64,000 nt of DNA, taken from contig JBKBNI010000002.1 of the NCBI GenBank assembly GCA_046295455.1, positions 291,515 through 355,514 on the forward strand, read 5' to 3'. The position numbers and the translations under genes were made by a program. The stretch comes from Thermaurantimonas sp046295455 (GTDB taxonomy: Bacteria; Bacteroidota; Bacteroidia; Flavobacteriales; Schleiferiaceae). The notes under the pieces were generated by a model. That model had not been told where the DNA came from. It saw only the letters and a list, made by a program, of their open reading frames with translations, and did not search any database. Shown one piece after another: positions 59,448 to 64,000 of the stretch (position 1 is the first letter of the stretch; each line of letters opens with the position of its first letter).

Positions 59448-60893
59448 ATGAGCCCTAATATGGACAAAAGCCCGGAAAAAGTTTGGGAAGCATGTCTTAA
59501 CTATATCAAAGACAACATCTCTCCACAAAACTTCAAAACATGGTTTCAACCCATCAAACCCATCAAACTCCGTGACAATGTTTTGACCATTCAGGTTCCG
59601 TCCAAATTTTTCTTTGAATGGATTGAGGAACACTACGTGCCTCTTATTCGATCTGCCATCACTCGCGAACTTGGAGAAAATGCAAAATTAGTCTATTCCA
59701 TTATTATGGAAAATTCTTACGGGAATGACAATCCCGCCACCATTCATTTACCCTCCAATAAAAACACAAGAACCAAAGCGCAGACCATTAATATGCCTAC
59801 AGATATCGGAGGATCAGGAGTTAAAAACCCTTTTATTATTCCGGGTCTTCGAAAGGTACATGTAGATTCTCAGCTTAATCCAAATTACACCTTTGAAAAC
59901 TTTATAGAGGGCGATTTCAATAGGCTTGCGCGCTCAGCGGGCTTCGCAGTAGCAAATAAACCGGGGGGCACATCATTTAACCCGCTTTTGATCTATGGCG
60001 GTACAGGGCTTGGCAAAACCCATTTAGCAAATGCGATTGGTATTCAAATCAAGGATAATTATCCTGAAAAAACTGTATTATATGTACGATGCGACACTTT
60101 TGCCCAACAATTCTATGAATCTACCCGAAATAATAGCACCAATGACTTTATTCACTTTTACCGAATGCTGGACGTCCTTATAATTGACGATATTCACAAT
60201 CTGGCCGGTAAACTCAAGACCCAAGATATTTTCTTTGAAATATTTAACCACCTTCATCAAAATAATAAACAGATCATTCTTACATCTGACCGGTCTCCGG
60301 TAGATTTACAGGGAATCGAACAAAGACTCCTATCACGATTTAAATGGGGGCTATCGGCCGACCTGCAAGTCCCGGACCTCGAATCTCGAATAGCCATTTT
60401 GCACAACAAATTGTATAAAGACGGCATCGAGATGCCGGAGGATGTCATTGAATATCTTGCTTACAGCATCAATACCAATGTGCGCGAACTCGAGGGTGCA
60501 CTTATATCGCTTTTGGCTCAGGGCTCGTTGAACAAAAAACAGATCACAATCGATCTCGCCAGACAAATGATTGACAAGTTTGTCAAAAACATCTCGCGGG
60601 AAATCTCCATCGATTATATTCAAAAGATTGTTTGTGACTACTTCGATCTTCCCATTGAGGTTATGAAGTCAAAAACACGCAAACGCGAAATAGTGCAGGC
60701 CCGCCAACTCAGTATGTATTTTGCAAAAATGCTGACCAAAAACTCCCTGGCAAGCATTGGCGCTCAATGCGGAAATAAAGATCACGCCACGGTGCTTCAC
60801 GCCTGTAAAACAGTGACCAACCTCATGGATACCGATAAAAAATTTAAGGGATATGTGGATGAAATAAAGAAAAAACTGACCATGAATAATTAA
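59448..60893 (+). CDS. dnaA: Chromosomal replication initiator DnaA
   Basis: A 481-residue initiator. Domain I is at 1-85 (VWEACLNYIKDNISPQNFKTWF) and a linker covers about 90-145. The AAA+ domain has Walker A in GGTGLGKTHLANAIG at about 183-197, Walker B LIIDDIHNL, and the arginine region LQGIEQRLLSRFKWG. Domain IV carries the DNA-binding signature CGNKDHATVLHACKTV near the C-terminus. It opens the origin with ATP. A strong terminator follows. Confidence 0.98.
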   Translation: MSPNMDKSPEKVWEACLNYIKDNISPQNFKTWFQPIKPIKLRDNVLTIQVPSKFFFEWIEEHYVPLIRSAITRELGENAKLVYSIIMENSYGNDNPATIHLPSNKNTRTKAQTINMPTDIGGSGVKNPFIIPGLRKVHVDSQLNPNYTFENFIEGDFNRLARSAGFAVANKPGGTSFNPLLIYGGTGLGKTHLANAIGIQIKDNYPEKTVLYVRCDTFAQQFYESTRNNSTNDFIHFYRMLDVLIIDDIHNLAGKLKTQDIFFEIFNHLHQNNKQIILTSDRSPVDLQGIEQRLLSRFKWGLSADLQVPDLESRIAILHNKLYKDGIEMPEDVIEYLAYSINTNVRELEGALISLLAQGSLNKKQITIDLARQMIDKFVKNISREISIDYIQKIVCDYFDLPIEVMKSKTRKREIVQARQLSMYFAKMLTKNSLASIGAQCGNKDHATVLHACKTVTNLMDTDKKFKGYVDEIKKKLTMNN

Positions 60894-60934
60894 TAACAGG
60901 CTACAATCGGCCATATTTTTTCTGGTATTTGCGT

Positions 60935-60968
60935 ATCCCGTTACAAAAAATCAACGGGATTTTTTTTT
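60935..60968 (+). terminator. Rho-independent terminator after dnaA
   Basis: ATCCCGTT and AACGGGAT form a perfect 8-bp stem with a 10-nt loop, followed by T8. It lies 42 bp after the dnaA stop. Confidence 0.92.
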
Positions 60969-61018
60969 GAATAAATCGGGTTTTGCTAAAAGTTTAAGAT
61001 TTGATATAAACTTTTAAG

Positions 61019-61026
61019 TACTTTTG
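61019..61026 (+). promoter_or_regulatory. Probable promoter -7 element of the repeat-protein gene
   Basis: TACTTTTG matches TAnnTTTG and lies 26 bp upstream of the ATG at 61053. A TTTG 15 bp upstream is too close to be a canonical -33 element. Confidence 0.45.
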
Positions 61027-61052
61027 AAGGTGTAATTTTTACACTTTCCCAA

Positions 61053-64000
61053 ATGAAACTTAGCTGTGCGCACGTGCTCGCCTTTCTCCTTCCCGCGCAA
61101 TTTACTGTCGCTCAATTCACAAAAACAACATTTAAACTCCGAATACCGGATGGCGTCTCCATACCTGCCGATGTACGTATTACAGGATCTGCATTCGGTC
61201 CAAATGGTCAGGCGATGACAGCAACCGGGGGCGGTGTGTATGAATATGAGTTGCAATCTTCATGTGGTAAAAGAGTATTTTATGCGTTTTCGATCAATAA
61301 TCTGAGCGAATCCCTACAACCGGGGTGCTGTGTGTCGGGCTCGGCGCAAAGATTTTTGGTCGTGCCGGATACAGATACCGTCCTCCCAACCGTTTGTTAT
61401 AGTCTATGTGACTCGTGCGAGTCAGGGGTTTTGGTCACATTCAAATTAAATTTAGGGTCCACAGTCGTATCTCCTCAAGGCGTATTTATAGGGGGAAGTT
61501 TCAACAATTGGTCTACGACTGCATCTCAAATGGTGTTTGATTCTGTAAATGGTTATTATGTGTTTACAACTGTATTGAGTCCCAATAACCAAGTCGAATA
61601 CAAATTTTTGAATGGCAGCACGTTTGAAAACGTTAGCGGAAATTGTGTTACGGGTTCATTTAATAATCGCTTTTTAACCATTCCCGCAAGCGACACCATC
61701 CTCCCTCTTGTGTGCTTCGGCAGCTGTGATCCCTGTCCGGCTCCCCCGCCTCCCCCTGTCCTCCGACAGGTGACCTTCCGGGTGGGAATGGGTTCAACGG
61801 CCGTCTTCGCCGGAGGAGTCCGCTTGGCCGGTGACTTCATCAACTGGTCTCCCCAACCTATGAACCTGGATACGGCCAATAACCTCTGGACGCTGACCTT
61901 GCCTCTGGCTGAAGGCTCTGCCGTGGAATACAAGTTTGTCAACGACTCTGTCTTCGAAAGCATCTCGGGAGCCTGTGCCTCCGGGCCTTTCGGAAACAGA
62001 AGCCTCACCGTCCCAACTGCTGACACCATCCTCCCTCCTGTGTGCTTCGGCAGCTGCAGCCCCTGTCCCGCTCCTCCACCTCCTCTCGTTCTCCGTCTGG
62101 TCACCTTTCAGGTCGGAATGGGATCAACGACCGTCTTCGCCGGAGGAGTCCGTCTGGCCGGTGACTTCAACAACTGGTCTCCCCAACCTATGAACTTGGA
62201 TACGGCCAATAACCTCTGGACGCTGACCTTGCCTCTGGCTGAAGGCTCTGCCCTGGAATACAAGTTTGTCAACGACTCTGTCTTCGAAAGCATCTCGGGA
62301 GCCTGTGCCTCCGGGCCTTTCGGAAACAGAAGCCTCACCGTCCCCACTGCTGACACCATCCTCCCTCCTGTGTGCTTCGGCAGCTGTGATCCCTGTCCGG
62401 CTCCCCCGCCTCCCCCTGTCCTCCGACAGGTGACCTTCAGGGTGGGAATGGGTTCAACGACCGTGCTTGCCGGTGGTGTACGCCTGGCCGGTGACTTCAA
62501 CAACTGGTCTCCCCAACCTATGAACTTGGATACGGCCAATAACCTCTGGACGCTGACCTTGCCTCTGGCTGAAGGCTCTGCCGTGGAATACAAGTTTGTC
62601 AACGACTCTGTCTTCGAAAGCATCTCGGGAGCCTGTGCCTCCGGGCCTTTCGGAAACAGAAGCCTCACCGTCCCCACTGCTGACACCATCCTCCCCGCAG
62701 TGTGCTTCGGCAGCTGTGATCCCTGTCCCGCTCCTCCACCTCCTCCCGTTCTCCGTCAGGTGACCTTCCGGGTCAATCTCGGAAACATTCCTGCCAATGC
62801 CAACGGTGTACACATTGCCGGAAGTTTTAACAACTGGAACCCTGCTGCCACTTCCATGACTTTGGATACAACTACTGGATTCTGGGTGAGAACTCTCCCT
62901 TTGCCTCAGGGCGATTCGGTTCAATACAAGTTTATCAACGGCAATGCATGGGGGCAGGACGAAACCGTGCCCACTGCCTGCGGCTTCGGCTCCCCGGCAA
63001 ACCGCCTTGTGGTCGTCCCTCAAACCGACACCATCCTCCCCGCAGTGTGCTTCGGCAGCTGTGATCCCTGTCCGGCTCCCCCGCCTCCCCCTGTCCTCCG
63101 ACAGGTGACCTTCCGGGTGGGAATGGGTTCAACGGCCGTCTTCGCCGGAGGAGTCCGCCTGGCCGGTGACTTCAACAACTGGTCTCCCCAACCTATGAAC
63201 CTGGATACAGCCAATAACCTCTGGACGCTGACCTTGCCTCTGGCTGAAGGCTCTGCCGTGGAATACAAGTTTGTCAACGACTCTGTCTTCGAAAGCATCT
63301 CGGGAGCCTGTGCCTCCGGGCCTTTCGGAAACAGAAGCCTTACCATTCCCGCAAGCGACACCATCCTCCCTCCTGTGTGCTTCGGCAGCTGTGATCCCTG
63401 TCCAGCTCCTCCGCCTCTCCCTGTCCTCCGTCAGGTGACCTTCCGGGTGGGAATGGGTTCAACGGCCGTCTTCGCCGGAGGAGTCCGCTTGGCCGGTGAC
63501 TTCATCAACTGGTCTCCCCAACCTATGAACCTGGATACGGCCAATAACCTCTGGACGCTGACCTTGCCTCTGGCTGAAGGCTCTGCCGTGGAATACAAGT
63601 TTGTCAACGACTCTGTCTTCGAAAGCATCTCGGGAGCCTGTGCCTCCGGGCCTTTCGGAAACAGAAGCCTCACCATTCCCGCAGGCGACACCATCCTCCC
63701 TCCTGTGTGCTTCGGCAGCTGTGATCCCTGTCCTGCTCCTCCACCTCCTCCCGTTCTCCGTCTGGTCACCTTTCAGGTCGGAATGGGATCAACGACCGTC
63801 TTCGCCGGAGGAGTCCGTCTGGCCGGTGACTTCAACAACTGGTCTCCCCAACCTATGAACTTGGATACGGCCACTAACCTCTGGACGCTGACCTTGCCTC
63901 TGGCTGAAGGCTCTGCCGTGGAATACAAGTTTGTCAACGACTCTGTCTTCGAAAGCATCTCGGGAGCCTGTGCCTCCGGGCCTTTCGGAAACAGAAGCCT
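61053..64000 (+). CDS. Secreted tandem glycan-binding-like repeat protein, 3' end cut by window edge
   Basis: The frame is open from ATG 61053 to the window end (over 980 codons, no stop). A signal peptide ends near residue 21 (FTVAQ). A divergent first domain (about 26-125) is followed by units whose first strand (VTFRV or similar) begins at 61434, 61770, 62100, 62430, 62760, 63105, 63435 and 63765. Each unit has the GDFNNWSPQPMNLD loop, WTLTLPLAEGSAVEYKFVN and a Cys-rich, poly-Pro linker (VCFGSCDPCPAPPPPP). The fold resembles AMPK/CBM48/CBM20 glycan-binding domains, so binding of an alpha-glucan or other surface polysaccharide is likely but unproven. A T9SS sorting domain may lie beyond the edge. 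Confidence 0.85.
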   Translation, partial: MKLSCAHVLAFLLPAQFTVAQFTKTTFKLRIPDGVSIPADVRITGSAFGPNGQAMTATGGGVYEYELQSSCGKRVFYAFSINNLSESLQPGCCVSGSAQRFLVVPDTDTVLPTVCYSLCDSCESGVLVTFKLNLGSTVVSPQGVFIGGSFNNWSTTASQMVFDSVNGYYVFTTVLSPNNQVEYKFLNGSTFENVSGNCVTGSFNNRFLTIPASDTILPLVCFGSCDPCPAPPPPPVLRQVTFRVGMGSTAVFAGGVRLAGDFINWSPQPMNLDTANNLWTLTLPLAEGSAVEYKFVNDSVFESISGACASGPFGNRSLTVPTADTILPPVCFGSCSPCPAPPPPLVLRLVTFQVGMGSTTVFAGGVRLAGDFNNWSPQPMNLDTANNLWTLTLPLAEGSALEYKFVNDSVFESISGACASGPFGNRSLTVPTADTILPPVCFGSCDPCPAPPPPPVLRQVTFRVGMGSTTVLAGGVRLAGDFNNWSPQPMNLDTANNLWTLTLPLAEGSAVEYKFVNDSVFESISGACASGPFGNRSLTVPTADTILPAVCFGSCDPCPAPPPPPVLRQVTFRVNLGNIPANANGVHIAGSFNNWNPAATSMTLDTTTGFWVRTLPLPQGDSVQYKFINGNAWGQDETVPTACGFGSPANRLVVVPQTDTILPAVCFGSCDPCPAPPPPPVLRQVTFRVGMGSTAVFAGGVRLAGDFNNWSPQPMNLDTANNLWTLTLPLAEGSAVEYKFVNDSVFESISGACASGPFGNRSLTIPASDTILPPVCFGSCDPCPAPPPLPVLRQVTFRVGMGSTAVFAGGVRLAGDFINWSPQPMNLDTANNLWTLTLPLAEGSAVEYKFVNDSVFESISGACASGPFGNRSLTIPAGDTILPPVCFGSCDPCPAPPPPPVLRLVTFQVGMGSTTVFAGGVRLAGDFNNWSPQPMNLDTATNLWTLTLPLAEGSAVEYKFVNDSVFESISGACASGPFGNRS
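61770..64000 (+). repeat. Tandem array of about 330-bp coding repeats, GC-rich and nearly identical
   Basis: Unit starts are 61770, 62100, 62430, 62760, 63105, 63435 and 63765, with spacing 330, 330, 330, 345, 330, 330; the last is cut at 64000. Six units are nearly identical at DNA level; the one at 62760 is divergent in its domain but shares the linker. Two sampled 60-base lines total 66 G/C of 120 (55%), against 21 of 60 in a sampled htpG line. The open frames on the opposite strand across this array are a by-product of its composition. Confidence 0.93.

Noticed and set aside
61556..63958. Long open frames on the minus strand across the repeat array, with repeated peptide sequences
   Set aside because: They mirror the plus-strand repeats, have no start context or domain, and arise from the GC-rich codon pattern of the real gene.
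61434..64000. CRISPR or satellite-type array
   Set aside because: The repeats are about 330 bp, in frame and protein-coding, with no unique spacers.
1..64000. tRNA, rRNA, tmRNA, SRP RNA or RNase P RNA genes
   Set aside because: I looked for their conserved cores by eye in the gaps and saw none. A covariance-model scan would be decisive.

Overview
The window is a gene-dense stretch of chromosome from a free-living member of the Bacteroidota. Four things point there. Promoter -7 elements fit TAnnTTTG upstream of several genes (for example rpsO, lgt, manC, dnaA). Starts lack Shine-Dalgarno sequences. The esterase at 2659-4068 carries a type IX secretion (T9SS) sorting domain. The gene families are typical of the phylum: DUF2911, DUF4920, DUF6089, a primary sigma factor without region 1.1, the eukaryote/archaea-like ProRS, and bamA followed by two skp genes. 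The genus cannot be named from this sequence. No rRNA, tRNA, CRISPR array, prophage or intact insertion sequence was seen.

Layout. 1-18.8 kb is almost entirely minus strand: a cut ion channel, an S41 protease, a dCMP-deaminase-like enzyme, a T9SS esterase, a deoxyhypusine-synthase-like enzyme with an acidic partner, enoyl-CoA hydratase with an NtrY-like kinase, and a LolC/E-like permease-rbfA-thiL-barrel-O-antigen ligase-WecA-like run. A peroxiredoxin, a ZIP transporter, a methyltransferase, a FadL-like porin and a Trp/Met-rich lipoprotein follow. 18.8-28.7 kb is mostly plus strand: proS, pdhB, htpG, manC, then lgt-DUF192-BtuF-like-FKBP (DUF2911 is on the minus strand). 28.8-38 kb is minus: tandem Usp, RlmI-like methyltransferase, HSDR_N protein, rpoD, pnp, rpsO, accD, ilvE. 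38-46.4 kb is mainly plus: DUF4920, a CxxCH lipoprotein, mnmD, two envelope proteins and an SLC13 transporter. 46.3-59.3 kb is minus: a hutH-DUF2520-kdsC-ubiA run, then yraN-ldcA-DUF493, the envelope assembly operon nadK-DUF6089-uppS-bamA-skp-skp, and a thioesterase. The window ends with dnaA and a large secreted repeat protein cut by the window edge.

How the genes work together. Most are housekeeping or cell-envelope genes. BamA, two Skp-like chaperones, UppS, Lgt, LD-carboxypeptidase, a KdsC-like phosphatase, a WecA-like transferase and an O-antigen ligase jointly build the outer membrane, lipoproteins, peptidoglycan and surface glycan. Many genes overlap by 4-30 nt, which suggests translational coupling.

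The most unusual part is 61053-64000. This is a secreted protein built of about 110-residue glycan-binding-like domains. Six are nearly identical and GC-rich in an AT-richer genome, and they look recently amplified. Secondary points of interest are an FNR-like palindrome placed at about -41.5 of a plausible Usp promoter, a perfect inverted repeat before htpG, the deoxyhypusine-synthase-like enzyme with its catalytic lysine intact, and the Trp/Met-repeat lipoprotein. I did not find a clear multi-gene defence or biosynthetic system of a new kind.
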